From: an uncultured Prevotella sp.
GTDB taxonomy: Bacteria; Bacteroidota; Bacteroidia; Bacteroidales; Bacteroidaceae
Direction: 5' to 3'
Length of the DNA stretch: 64,000 bases
NCBI GenBank assembly: GCA_900547005.1
Contig: URER01000003.1
Span: 30,992-94,991 of the forward strand
Every line of letters starts with the position of its first letter. The stretch's first letter is position 1. A model generated the notes under the pieces. That model made no database searches. It was given only the letters and a program-made list of their open reading frames with translations, and had not been told where the DNA came from. Positions 44,867-52,904 of the stretch are shown one piece after another. The position numbers and the translations under genes were made by a program.

Positions 44867-46240
44867 TCAGGCTGTTTCCATATCTTCTTCGGGCATTTCA
44901 CGGTCGAGATGTCCGCGCCAGAGGTACTTGCGGGTCTCGTGGACAATGATGCCGTTAAGCAATAACAATGACAAGAGGTTTGGAATAGCCATAAGGGCAT
45001 TCATGCAGTCGGCAAGATTCCACACGATAGAAAGATTGGCTATGCTGCCGAAGAACACGGCGATAATGTAAATAAGACGATAGGCGTAGGTCCATTTCTT
45101 ACCTTTCAGATATTCCACGGCGCGTTCGCCATAGTAGCTCCAGCCCAAAATCGTGCTGAACGCAAACGTGAGAAGACCGAAAGAAAGTAGCGGACTGCCT
45201 ATATACGGTATCTTTGAGAATGCCGCGTGAGTCAGTTGCGCGCCATCTTTGTAGTCGATATCGGGATAAGTGATGATGCTGCTGACTATCACAAGTCCGG
45301 TGAGTGCGCATATCACGACCGTGTCCCAAAATGTTCCGCTACTCGAGACAAGTGCCTGACGCACGGGGTTGCGTGTCTGAGCCGCAGCTGCCACAATCGG
45401 AGCGCTACCCAATCCCGACTCGTTCGAGAACAATCCGCGGGCTATTCCGTATCGGGCCGCCATTATCACGGTTGTACCCACAAAGCCGCCGCCCGCCGCT
45501 TGTGGCGAAAACGCACTTTCAAAGATAAGGCTGAGTGCCGGAAGAAGCGCGGAGTGGTTTATACATAATATATATATACAGCCCACAACATAGAACAAAG
45601 CCATGAACGGCACAAGCATTCCGCAGACGCGTGCGATACTTTTCACGCCCCCGAGTATTACCGCTGCGGTGAGCAGGCATATTACAAGTCCTGAAATATA
45701 TGGAGAAATGCTATATGATTCGTGGGCTATCGTGGCGATTGCGTTAGCCTGCACGGTATTGCCTATGCCGAAAGAAGCTATCGCCGTGAATATGGCGAAG
45801 AGCACGGCCAGCCACTTCAATCCGAGTCCGCGCTCAAGAGCGTACATCGGGCCGCCAAGTATCTTGCCACCGGGAGTTTTCTTTCTGTATTTTATCGCAA
45901 GCAATCCTTCGCCGTATTTCGTTGCAATGCCGAACACGCCGGTAAGCCAACACCATAGCACTGCACCCGGTCCGCCAAGAGCAACCGCCGTAGCCACGCC
46001 GATGATGTTACCCGTTCCGATTGTTGCCGCGAGGGCTGTGGCAAGCGCACCGAACTGCGACACGTCGCCGACGGAATCCTTGTCCTTTTTCACGGAGAGT
46101 TTCACAGCCTTGAATATCCACCTTTGTGGGAAACGCAAGCGTATGGTTAGGAAAATATGGGTGCCTAACAGCATTATAATCATAGGCCATCCCCAAAGGA
46201 ACGAACTTATTCCGGTTATGATATTGTTAAGAGTATCCAT
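44867..46240 (-). CDS. Sodium:alanine/glycine symporter (AGCS family)
   Basis: Protein of 457 residues with about 11 membrane helices. 'ALATALAATIGTGNIIGVATAVALGGPGAVLW' is the family signature, and 'GIARGLFSNESGLGSAPI' and 'AFSTILGWSYYGERAVEYL' are also typical of AlsT/DagA proteins. Imports alanine, glycine or similar amino acids with sodium. 10 bp after the DUF4230 gene stop region, same strand. Confidence 0.94.
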   Translation of the reverse strand: MDTLNNIITGISSFLWGWPMIIMLLGTHIFLTIRLRFPQRWIFKAVKLSVKKDKDSVGDVSQFGALATALAATIGTGNIIGVATAVALGGPGAVLWCWLTGVFGIATKYGEGLLAIKYRKKTPGGKILGGPMYALERGLGLKWLAVLFAIFTAIASFGIGNTVQANAIATIAHESYSISPYISGLVICLLTAAVILGGVKSIARVCGMLVPFMALFYVVGCIYILCINHSALLPALSLIFESAFSPQAAGGGFVGTTVIMAARYGIARGLFSNESGLGSAPIVAAAAQTRNPVRQALVSSSGTFWDTVVICALTGLVIVSSIITYPDIDYKDGAQLTHAAFSKIPYIGSPLLSFGLLTFAFSTILGWSYYGERAVEYLKGKKWTYAYRLIYIIAVFFGSIANLSIVWNLADCMNALMAIPNLLSLLLLNGIIVHETRKYLWRGHLDREMPEEDMETA

Positions 46241-46250
46241 TATGCAATCG

Positions 46251-46877
46251 TTATTTCTTTTCTATATTTATTATGGTGTTGTTGAATCCTAAAGCCTTCA
46301 TGAACTGCGCAAACTGCACTTTGGCATTCTTTTCGGCAATAGCAATGTTCTCGGGAGTGAAGCAACGGGCGAGCATCTTGCTGTAAGCCTTGCGGTAAAG
46401 AGCCTCGCGTGCGTCCGGTTTCCATGTTCCCGACTCGAAGAAAGAGCGTGTCTGCGCCTCGTCAATGAAGTTACGGTCGAGAAGTTCTATTGGCGGAAGG
46501 GTTACATTCACGACACTGTCGGTAACGGTTATCCACTTCTCGTTAATCTTGCCCATGTCGATGCCGAGGCGGAGTGTTCCGTAATAAATGCGTACCAGCT
46601 CCTTGTCGCGGAAGAAACCGCGGTCAATGGTGTCCACAAGTTCCTCGTCGGCTATCAAAAGAAACTCCCACTGGCCTATATCTTTTATCGATTGAATCTG
46701 TGCCGGTGTGATGTCGATGCGCCGGTCGGCCTCTATACTGATGCTGTTGTCCTTGTTGAGATACCATATCGCGCCAACAAACAATGCAGCCAATATGACA
46801 ACGCTGCACGTCATGGCCACCGTCATGGTAGTCTGTGTGCGCAAGTATCCGAGAATGTGGTTAGTTATCTTTCCCAT
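46251..46877 (-). CDS. DUF4230 membrane-anchored protein
   Basis: Protein of 208 residues with one N-terminal membrane segment (about 19-42) and a DUF4230 domain ('IQSIKDIGQWEFLLIADEELVDTIDRGFFRDKELVRIYYGTLRLGIDM'). Periplasmic domain of unknown role. It overlaps the next DUF4230 gene by 17 bp; the two are paralogues. Confidence 0.85.
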   Translation of the reverse strand: MGKITNHILGYLRTQTTMTVAMTCSVVILAALFVGAIWYLNKDNSISIEADRRIDITPAQIQSIKDIGQWEFLLIADEELVDTIDRGFFRDKELVRIYYGTLRLGIDMGKINEKWITVTDSVVNVTLPPIELLDRNFIDEAQTRSFFESGTWKPDAREALYRKAYSKMLARCFTPENIAIAEKNAKVQFAQFMKALGFNNTIINIEKK

Positions 46878-47541
46878 ATTGCTCTATTTTATTATTGAAC
46901 AGCGCCTCCAAATCCTTGTCGGTAAAACTCTTGCGGAACGTAACGGTGATATTGTCCTCGCTATATCCTGTGGCTTTGATAATCGGTATTATGGTACGCG
47001 CCGCGCTCGCACGCGCGTTCTCTATTATACCCATCTTCGGAATAGAACCGATTATCGACTGTCTGCCTTGCCTCGTGTAGTCAGCCAGTTCCTCATCGGA
47101 GAAGTTGCTGCGCGTGAGAGCCACGTATTGCCTCGTCTCCTCGTTGGCAACTTTCGTCGATGTCAAGGCAAATTGCGGGTCGGGAAGCGTTATTGTTATC
47201 TTTTTGCCCGAGCGTTTAATGTTCTTTTCGCTTATGTCGCCCATATCCACGTAAGCCTTCAGCGTGGCTGTCATGGGTATGGCTATACGGCGGTCGCCCA
47301 TCGGCAGATTTATGTCGAAGTCCTGTTTCAGCAACGAGCCTTTCAGCCTCATCTTGTCGCTGTGTGTTATGATTTTATGAATGCGATACTCCGAAGTGTA
47401 TAATCTCGAACACTTCTGCAACTGCGTTACCATCATCGGGATGGTGTCTGTCTGTGTTGCCGTTTCCGTTTTTTTATTGTCTTTTGAACAAGAAACAAAC
47501 GCTATTAGCAACAATAAGATATATAATAGTCCTTTTCTCAT
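46861..47541 (-). CDS. DUF4230 lipoprotein
   Basis: Protein of 226 residues with a lipobox 'FVSC' (Cys about 18) and a DUF4230-type domain ('LQKCSRLYTSEYRIHKIITHSDK'). Start is the ATG at 47541; the longer TTG frame destroys the signal peptide. Paralogue of the adjacent gene, but lipid-anchored instead of helix-anchored. A TACCTTTG -7 box is at 47571-47578. Confidence 0.85.
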   Translation of the reverse strand: MRKGLLYILLLLIAFVSCSKDNKKTETATQTDTIPMMVTQLQKCSRLYTSEYRIHKIITHSDKMRLKGSLLKQDFDINLPMGDRRIAIPMTATLKAYVDMGDISEKNIKRSGKKITITLPDPQFALTSTKVANEETRQYVALTRSNFSDEELADYTRQGRQSIIGSIPKMGIIENARASAARTIIPIIKATGYSEDNITVTFRKSFTDKDLEALFNNKIEQYGKDN

Positions 47542-47570
47542 TCTTTTTGTATGATTGAGTAGAAACGATG

Positions 47571-47578
47571 CAAAGGTA
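47571..47578 (-). promoter_or_regulatory. -7 box of the DUF4230-AGCS unit
   Basis: TACCTTTG on the minus strand, 30-37 bp before the start. Confidence 0.5.
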
Positions 47579-47598
47579 AACAAAATATTTCTAAATTA

Positions 47599-47630
47599 TT
47601 AGTTTAATCCGGATATTTAGCGTACCTTTG
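47599..47630 (+). promoter_or_regulatory. Promoter of the DUF4738-like lipoprotein gene
   Basis: TTAG (47599-47602, near TTTG), 20-bp spacer, TACCTTTG (47623-47630). Confidence 0.5.
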
Positions 47631-47653
47631 TAAATATTAAGTACACTACAACT

Positions 47654-48190
47654 ATGAGAATGCGTTATATACCGATATTGGCACTTGGATGTTTTGCGAT
47701 TCTCTTCGCATCATGCAAGAAAAAGGAAGTGTCGCAAGACATTATAATTAAGAAAGTGGTAAAGAAAGCTGCGCCGACAACGCGGAAGATGTCGGAGTCT
47801 TCATGGAAAAAGGTAATGGAGTGGGGCGGAAATTCCTATACAATCGACATACATCGTGTTGCCGATACCGACTTGCCAATAGTGCAGGATGAGCAGCAGA
47901 ACAAGTATTACGACAACCGTATAACCCTTAAGATTACCCGTGCGGACGGCAGCATATTCTTAGACCATACATTCGTAAAGGCCGATTTTGCCAATCTCGT
48001 GGACGACAAATATGGTAAAAACGGAGCATTATTAGGCTTGGCTTTCGACTGTATAGAAAATAATAGCCTGCGCTTCGGAGCAAGTGTAGGCTCTCCCGAC
48101 GCTATGAGCGACGAGTTTATACCTATCACAGTTACGATAACGCGTTCAGGTGAGATAAAGTCCGAGCGCGACACACAGTTGGATGCATAA
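47654..48190 (+). CDS. DUF4738-like lipoprotein
   Basis: Lipoprotein of 178 residues: lipobox 'LFASC' (Cys about 21), a Lys-rich linker, then a compact beta domain ('MEWGGNSYTIDIHRVADTDLPIVQDEQQNKYYDN'). I recall the DUF4738 family with this pattern, common in Prevotella-like genomes; function unknown. Single gene. Confidence 0.72.
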   Translation: MRMRYIPILALGCFAILFASCKKKEVSQDIIIKKVVKKAAPTTRKMSESSWKKVMEWGGNSYTIDIHRVADTDLPIVQDEQQNKYYDNRITLKITRADGSIFLDHTFVKADFANLVDDKYGKNGALLGLAFDCIENNSLRFGASVGSPDAMSDEFIPITVTITRSGEIKSERDTQLDA

Positions 48191-48237
48191 GGCGGAACGC
48201 TTCCGGTAGATGCCGGTTGCATAGCTCTTTCATTTTA

Positions 48238-48319
48238 AAAAGGCCAAAAGCTACGATGCAAAGTCCCAAATAAAAGCGGACAGACAAGTATTGCGTCATA
48301 GCTGTTGGCCTTTTCTTTA
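48238..48319 (+). terminator. Long imperfect terminator stem
   Basis: AAAAGGCCAA..AGCTA..GATGCAA pairs imperfectly with TTGCGTCATAGCTGTTGGCCTTTT, ending in TTTTC. Probably ends the lipoprotein transcript. Confidence 0.6.
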
Positions 48320-48352
48320 TGTCTGTTAATCAAGAGTTTACCCGTATGTTGT

Positions 48353-48364
48353 GCAAACGTTTGC
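48353..48364. promoter_or_regulatory. LacI-type operator, perfect palindrome
   Basis: GCAAACGTTTGC is a perfect 12-bp palindrome with the AAACGTTT core typical of LacI-family operators. It lies 57 bp upstream of a TATCTTTG box (48421-48428). A near copy occurs at the lacI promoter (54023-54034). Confidence 0.6.
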
Positions 48365-48420
48365 TCATGAAAAGTATAAGAAAATGAACGTTTTTTGAAC
48401 CAAGTATATACAAATAGCCG

Positions 48421-48640
48421 TATCTTTGCAATGTCAAAAGAAAGAAACTCAAGTTCAATCTTGATAGGGCTTCTTGATAAGGTAAGATTGTAAAAAGGAC
48501 AACAATAGAATTGGTAATAAGTTTCAGTAGTTAGAATTATTTAGGTAGTTATTATTTTGGTAAATCGTTAGTGTAACAAAGAAAATTCATGTTTTTAGTA
48601 AGAGTCCCCGTTTGTAGTTGATTACAAGCGGGGATTCGTT
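48421..48640 (+). ncRNA. Candidate orphan transcript 1 (promoter to hairpin, no gene)
   Basis: TATCTTTG at 48421-48428 is followed by about 200 bp without a convincing gene. A hairpin CAATCTT/AAGATTG (48456-48462, 48484-48490) lies in it, and a strong stem CCCCGTTTGTA/TACAAGCGGGG (48605-48632) ends it; the following T tract is poor. A -33 TTTG is spaced 23 bp from the -7, a little long. It could be a small RNA or the abandoned leader of a lost gene. The gap is 48191-48662. Confidence 0.35.
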
Positions 48641-48662
48641 GTTTATATACGTCTGCCTCGTA

Positions 48663-49085
48663 TTATTTACGATTTAGAACCATAATGGTCTTGCCTGCCG
48701 CATCGCAGAGGTTGAGTGTCTTTCCGTCCTTTATCTTATACGACTTTACATCTCCGAATGTTGCCGTCATCATGTCTTCTATAGTCATATCGGGACACAT
48801 CATCCGCGTCATACCGAGAGCTGAGAAGTCGATAGTGCCTTTTGCGGCATCCGCATTCAGCGTTCCTGTGAGGCGATTGCAGGTCGTACTGCCGTAAACG
48901 CGTTTCTCAGAAACCTTAAACCCTACGAAAGGCTTATTCTCTCCCGGCTTGGCCTCAACAGCCTTGCCTTTGATTTCTGTTACATTCCATTCTCCGTCAA
49001 GCGCAGAGAGTGTTGTTGCTTTCTTTGTTGTAGCGCATGAAGCAAACATTGCCACTGCGCAAATTGCGATTACAATCTTCTTCAT
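48663..49085 (-). CDS. META-domain lipoprotein (HslJ-like)
   Basis: Lipoprotein of 140 residues (from the ATG at 49085; another ATG two codons upstream is possible). Lipobox 'MFASC', then a META domain: 'LDGEWNVTEIKGKAV', 'STTCNRLTGTLNADAAKGTIDFSALGMTRMMCPDM'. The family is linked to heat-shock and outer-membrane stress (HslJ). A TATCTTTG box lies at 49138-49145. Confidence 0.88.
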   Translation of the reverse strand: MKKIVIAICAVAMFASCATTKKATTLSALDGEWNVTEIKGKAVEAKPGENKPFVGFKVSEKRVYGSTTCNRLTGTLNADAAKGTIDFSALGMTRMMCPDMTIEDMMTATFGDVKSYKIKDGKTLNLCDAAGKTIMVLNRK

Positions 49086-49137
49086 ATACATAATAATTTA
49101 ATCTAACATAAATCTCTTTTCTTTAAGAAAGAGTGAG

Positions 49138-49145
49138 CAAAGATA
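49138..49145 (-). promoter_or_regulatory. -7 box of the META-domain gene
   Basis: TATCTTTG on the minus strand, 53 bp before the start. Confidence 0.5.
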
Positions 49146-49184
49146 GTCATTTTTTATCTATTCCTATATATTATTGGACAATTT

Positions 49185-49928
49185 CTATTTCACCTGCTTG
49201 CTGCGTTCCGGCATTGTAATGTCATTGCCGATGGTTTTCGGGCGCAGATAAAGGTCAAATTCCGTTGACTTCTCGCCAGAGAACGACCTCCATCTAAGCT
49301 TAATCTTAACATCTTCATCCGATGGCCTCGGCAACTCGTTGAGGTTGAATGCTATGAGCGCATCGCCGGTATAGCCTCCCAAATCACCTCTTGCATCATG
49401 ACGAAGCTCAAACTCGTAGGGATTATCGGGATTTACCCCGCTGACCAGATTGATATAGTGTGGGGTGTTGCCAGGTCCCCAAAGCGTGCGGATACGCAGG
49501 GTGAGATAGCCGTCCTCTGCCACTGTTACCCAGTCTCTCACGATTTCTATCGGGTCGTTGCCGTATTCCTCGGCGTTCTCTTCGCCAAGCGTTGGTACAG
49601 GCTTCTTCGTTCTTATGCTGTCAATCCAATTGATATGGACTGTGGGAAGGCTGTTTGTATTAGTACTGGGGTCATACGGATCTTCTGTGTAATTCACCAA
49701 TGCGCGCACTTCCTTGTCCTTAAACGGTGATGTCTTTATATTCGACGCATACAGTTTTCTTGTGTTATCCAACTGCATATAGAATGTACCATCAGGCTGG
49801 GGGCATACCGTTACCAGTGCAGTTGGCAGAATATACTCCCAATCATCGTCATCGTCATCACATGATTGCAGTGTTCCTGTCAGTGTGAGCAGGGCGAGAA
49901 CAAATGCTGTCAGCTTTAATCTTTTCAT
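49185..49928 (-). CDS. NigD-like lipoprotein
   Basis: Protein of 247 residues: lipobox 'LQSC' followed by six Asp and Trp ('CDDDDDDWEYILPTALVTV'), the hallmark of NigD-like proteins, then two beta domains. The acidic run after the Cys resembles the lipoprotein export signal for the cell surface in Bacteroidota. In this phylum NigD relatives are linked to bacteriocin immunity or nigrescin loci; here no bacteriocin gene is visible. Confidence 0.82.
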   Translation of the reverse strand: MKRLKLTAFVLALLTLTGTLQSCDDDDDDWEYILPTALVTVCPQPDGTFYMQLDNTRKLYASNIKTSPFKDKEVRALVNYTEDPYDPSTNTNSLPTVHINWIDSIRTKKPVPTLGEENAEEYGNDPIEIVRDWVTVAEDGYLTLRIRTLWGPGNTPHYINLVSGVNPDNPYEFELRHDARGDLGGYTGDALIAFNLNELPRPSDEDVKIKLRWRSFSGEKSTEFDLYLRPKTIGNDITMPERSKQVK

Positions 49929-50105
49929 AACTTTCCTTTCCTTTTAATTATTAATACATTATTCTTTATCTGTAAAATCCAACAACTGCGGAAACATTGC
50001 ATTATGAAGTCTTTATTTTTGAAAAAAGAACTTAAAAGCAATAATTACCTTTCCCAGAGAAATGTTAGCTATAATTTTAAGACAATTGATAATCCCCTTG
50101 AGTTA

Positions 50106-50113
50106 CAAATATA
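50106..50113 (-). promoter_or_regulatory. -7 box upstream of the NigD-like gene
   Basis: TATATTTG on the minus strand, about 180 bp upstream of the start, implying a long leader. Confidence 0.4.
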
Positions 50114-50148
50114 CTGCCGCGAGAAGACGAAAGGGACGCAATAAAAAT

Positions 50149-50256
50149 AGTACAAAGGCTTTGTACTGATAATACAAGGCCTTTGTACTGTTGCTACAAG
50201 GCTCTTGTACAAAAAGTACAAGGCCCATGTACTAACGGTACATGAGCCTTGTAGTA
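50149..50256. repeat. Array of five GTAC-ended near-palindromes, period about 21 bp
   Basis: Units GTACAAAGGCTTTGTAC, TACAAGGCCTTTGTAC, TACAAGGCTCTTGTAC, GTACAAGGCCCATGTAC and GTACATGAGCCTTGTA follow one another with 4-6 bp spacers. It resembles the array at 3975-4135 in period and GTAC ends but differs in sequence. The gap 49929-50334 holds no gene. Confidence 0.8.
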
Positions 50257-50273
50257 ATCTGTATTGATTTATT

Positions 50274-50350
50274 TCATCGTCATATAGGACTTATTTCGTA
50301 GTTATATATGACTTATCCCGTTGTGATATTATGCCTATTTCGTAGTCAGT
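50274..50350. repeat. Degenerate tandem repeat running into lacZ 3' end
   Basis: TCGTCATATAGGACTTATT, TCGTAGTTATATATGACTTAT, CGTTGTGATATTATGCCTATT and TCGTAGTCAG are three to four diverged copies of one unit. The last reaches the final codons and stop of the beta-galactosidase gene. Confidence 0.55.
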
Positions 50351-52818
50351 TCGACGGTCGCGTCCTGCAAGTCCACGCCCTTTGCTGTGAGCGTTGCTGT
50401 GCCGGCGGTCTTGCCGGAACGCAGGATTACGAGACACTTTCCGAAGAAAGCCTTGCGGTTGTTGGCCTGGAAACGCTCAAGAGAGAACTGGCTTCCGTTG
50501 TCAACACCGGCGAGAGAGGCAGCACCCTTCACGTCGAAGAATATCTGATTCTCTGCATTCGGACAGAGATTTCCGTCCTTGTCGACCACCTCAACGGTAA
50601 CGAACGAGAGGCTCTTTCCGCCGACTTTCAACTCGGTCTTGTCGGGAGTGAGACGGATATGATGCGGAGCACCGGCCGTCTTGATGGTCTTTTCGCGAAC
50701 GGTAACGTCACCGCGACGAGCCACAACCTTTACTTCGCCCGGCTCAAACACTACGCGCCACATCACATGATACTGATGGTCATCGGCCTTGCGGCGCACG
50801 CCCTGACTCTTGCCGTTGATGAACAGCTCCACCTCATCGGCGTTGTTGTAGTAGCACCACATATCAATTTCCTGTCCGGGAATCCAGTTCCAGTGCGGGA
50901 AAAGGTGCAGCACGTCCTTGTCTGTCCACTCGCTCTGATACATATAATATACGTCCTTCGGGAATCCGGCAAGGTCTATGATGCCGAAATAGCTGCTGTG
51001 AGCCGGGAATCCGTAAGGAGTAGGCTCACCGATGTAGTCCCAGCCGGTCCAGATGAACTGTCCCGAGCAGAACGGAGAGTGCTTTACGATTTCCCAAGTC
51101 TGCTCGTGCGTGCTGCTCCACGGTGCGTGTCCCTGATCGTAACTGCTGCACATGAACGTCGGGTTGGTGTAGGGCTTGTCCCAACGCTCGGGCATGATAC
51201 GCTCTTCATCGCTCGGCATCTCGTAATATCCGCGCGTCTGAAGTGCAGAAACGCTCTCCGTCATGAGGAACGGCTTGCCGGGGAAGTTCTTCGGCACGTC
51301 CTTTATCCACTGACGGTGGTAGTTGAAGCCTATCAAATCTATCGCTCCACTCTTGAAAAGGTGGTTGTTCGGGTCGGGTTCGTTGCATCCTGCCGTTACG
51401 GGACGGGTGTTGTCGTTGCGTTTCACGATGTCCACAAGGTGCTTGGTAAGCAAAGAATTGACACTCATCTCTCCATCTTTAGCCAGCGTCGAGGCATCGT
51501 GTCCGGCATTAAGGATAAGGTTGGCCTGCTCAAGCGTCAGAGTGTCGGCCTCGGCAGAAGACCACTGTTCTAATACCTCGTTGCCGATGCTCCACATGAG
51601 GATGCTCGGGTGGTTGCGGTCGCGCACCACAAGGTCGGTCAGGTCGCGCTCGTGCCACTCGTCAAAGAAGCGCGCGTAGTCGTTCTGAGTCTTCTTTCTG
51701 CGCCACATATCGAACGATTCGTCCATTACGATGAGGCCCATCGTGTCGCACATATTAAGCAGTTCGGGCGCAGGTGGGTTGTGTGAGCTTCGTATTGCGT
51801 TCACACCCATGTCCTTGAGCTTCGTGAGTTTTCGGTACATTGCGTCCTCGTTGAATGCCGCGCCGAGGCATCCCAAGTCGTGATGCTCGCACACTCCGTT
51901 TATCTTCATATTCTTTCCGTTGAGGAAAAAGCCTTTCTGTGCATCGAAGTTGAAGTAGCGGAATCCCGTGGTGGTATAGTAAGTGTCCACTACTTTGCTG
52001 CCGATGAGCACCTCGGTCTTCACATTATATATATAAGGATCATCGAGTTGCCACAGTTTGCGGTTAGGAATGTTGAGCAGGTGCTCTACTATCGCGCCGT
52101 CGTTTGCAACGGCCTGAGTCATAGTCATGGCCACGTGTTTGCCCTCGCGGTCGATAACCGAGTTGCGAATCTTCACGTTCTGTGCCTTACCTGTGGGGTT
52201 GCTGATGGTTACGGCCACCTTCATCTCTCCCGCTTTCTTGTCGGATGAGGCTGTCGAAATGACGTGAGTGCCCCAGTGGGCCACGTGTATGTTGCTTGTT
52301 TTCGTAAGCCATACGTGTCGGTAGATGCCGCAACCGCTATACCAGCGAGAGTTGGGCTGGTCGCTGTTGTCCACCTTCACGGCTATCACATTATCGCCGC
52401 CACGTTTGATATAAGGTGTGATGTCATATTCAAAAGAGCTGTATCCGTATGGTCTGTGCCCCACTTCACGGCCGTTGACATATACGGTAGAGTTCATATA
52501 CACGCCGTCAAATTCTATATAGAAGCGTTCCGCCTTATCCCTCGCACCCACATTGAAGTGCTTGCGATACCATCCTATGCCTCCCGGCAAGGCTCCACCG
52601 CCTGCTCCCGACTTGTTGTCGGCAGAGAAATCGCCTTCTACCGCCCAATCATGTGGCAGGTCGAGTTTCCGCCAATCGGAGTCGTCATAACCGACCGATG
52701 CCATCTTCGCGTCATCGCCAAGAATAAACGACCAGTCATTGTCAAAGTTCTGCCTGTCGCGCGCCGTTACGGTCATCGCGAAAAGCAATGTTTGTAATAG
52801 TAAAAATAATTTCTTCAT
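50335..52818 (-). CDS. Glycoside hydrolase family 2 beta-galactosidase, secreted
   Basis: Protein of 827 residues with a signal peptide (cleaved near 'TVTA', 18-19), GH2 sugar-binding, immunoglobulin-like and TIM-barrel domains, and a C-terminal DUF4982-type plus Ig-like end ('TLTAKGVDLQDATVELTTK'). General acid/base Glu414 ('WSIGNEVLEQ') and nucleophile Glu521 ('FLMTESVSA') are intact. 'RSSHNPPAPELLNMCDTMG' is typical. Likely periplasmic or surface, releasing galactose (or related sugars) from glycans. 86 bp downstream of a LacI gene and probably cotranscribed. I use the ATG at 52818. Confidence 0.93.
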   Translation of the reverse strand: MKKLFLLLQTLLFAMTVTARDRQNFDNDWSFILGDDAKMASVGYDDSDWRKLDLPHDWAVEGDFSADNKSGAGGGALPGGIGWYRKHFNVGARDKAERFYIEFDGVYMNSTVYVNGREVGHRPYGYSSFEYDITPYIKRGGDNVIAVKVDNSDQPNSRWYSGCGIYRHVWLTKTSNIHVAHWGTHVISTASSDKKAGEMKVAVTISNPTGKAQNVKIRNSVIDREGKHVAMTMTQAVANDGAIVEHLLNIPNRKLWQLDDPYIYNVKTEVLIGSKVVDTYYTTTGFRYFNFDAQKGFFLNGKNMKINGVCEHHDLGCLGAAFNEDAMYRKLTKLKDMGVNAIRSSHNPPAPELLNMCDTMGLIVMDESFDMWRRKKTQNDYARFFDEWHERDLTDLVVRDRNHPSILMWSIGNEVLEQWSSAEADTLTLEQANLILNAGHDASTLAKDGEMSVNSLLTKHLVDIVKRNDNTRPVTAGCNEPDPNNHLFKSGAIDLIGFNYHRQWIKDVPKNFPGKPFLMTESVSALQTRGYYEMPSDEERIMPERWDKPYTNPTFMCSSYDQGHAPWSSTHEQTWEIVKHSPFCSGQFIWTGWDYIGEPTPYGFPAHSSYFGIIDLAGFPKDVYYMYQSEWTDKDVLHLFPHWNWIPGQEIDMWCYYNNADEVELFINGKSQGVRRKADDHQYHVMWRVVFEPGEVKVVARRGDVTVREKTIKTAGAPHHIRLTPDKTELKVGGKSLSFVTVEVVDKDGNLCPNAENQIFFDVKGAASLAGVDNGSQFSLERFQANNRKAFFGKCLVILRSGKTAGTATLTAKGVDLQDATVELTTK

Positions 52819-52904
52819 AAGTTGTTTTATTATCTGATAGGTTTTTTTCTTATATGCTTCCGTTTTCTGCAATCAGGTATTTGCCGACGAGCCGTACCAG
52901 TCTG

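Noticed and set aside
50308..51573. 421-codon plus-strand frame opposite the beta-galactosidase
   Set aside because: Antisense shadow of a conserved GH2 gene; no domain seen.
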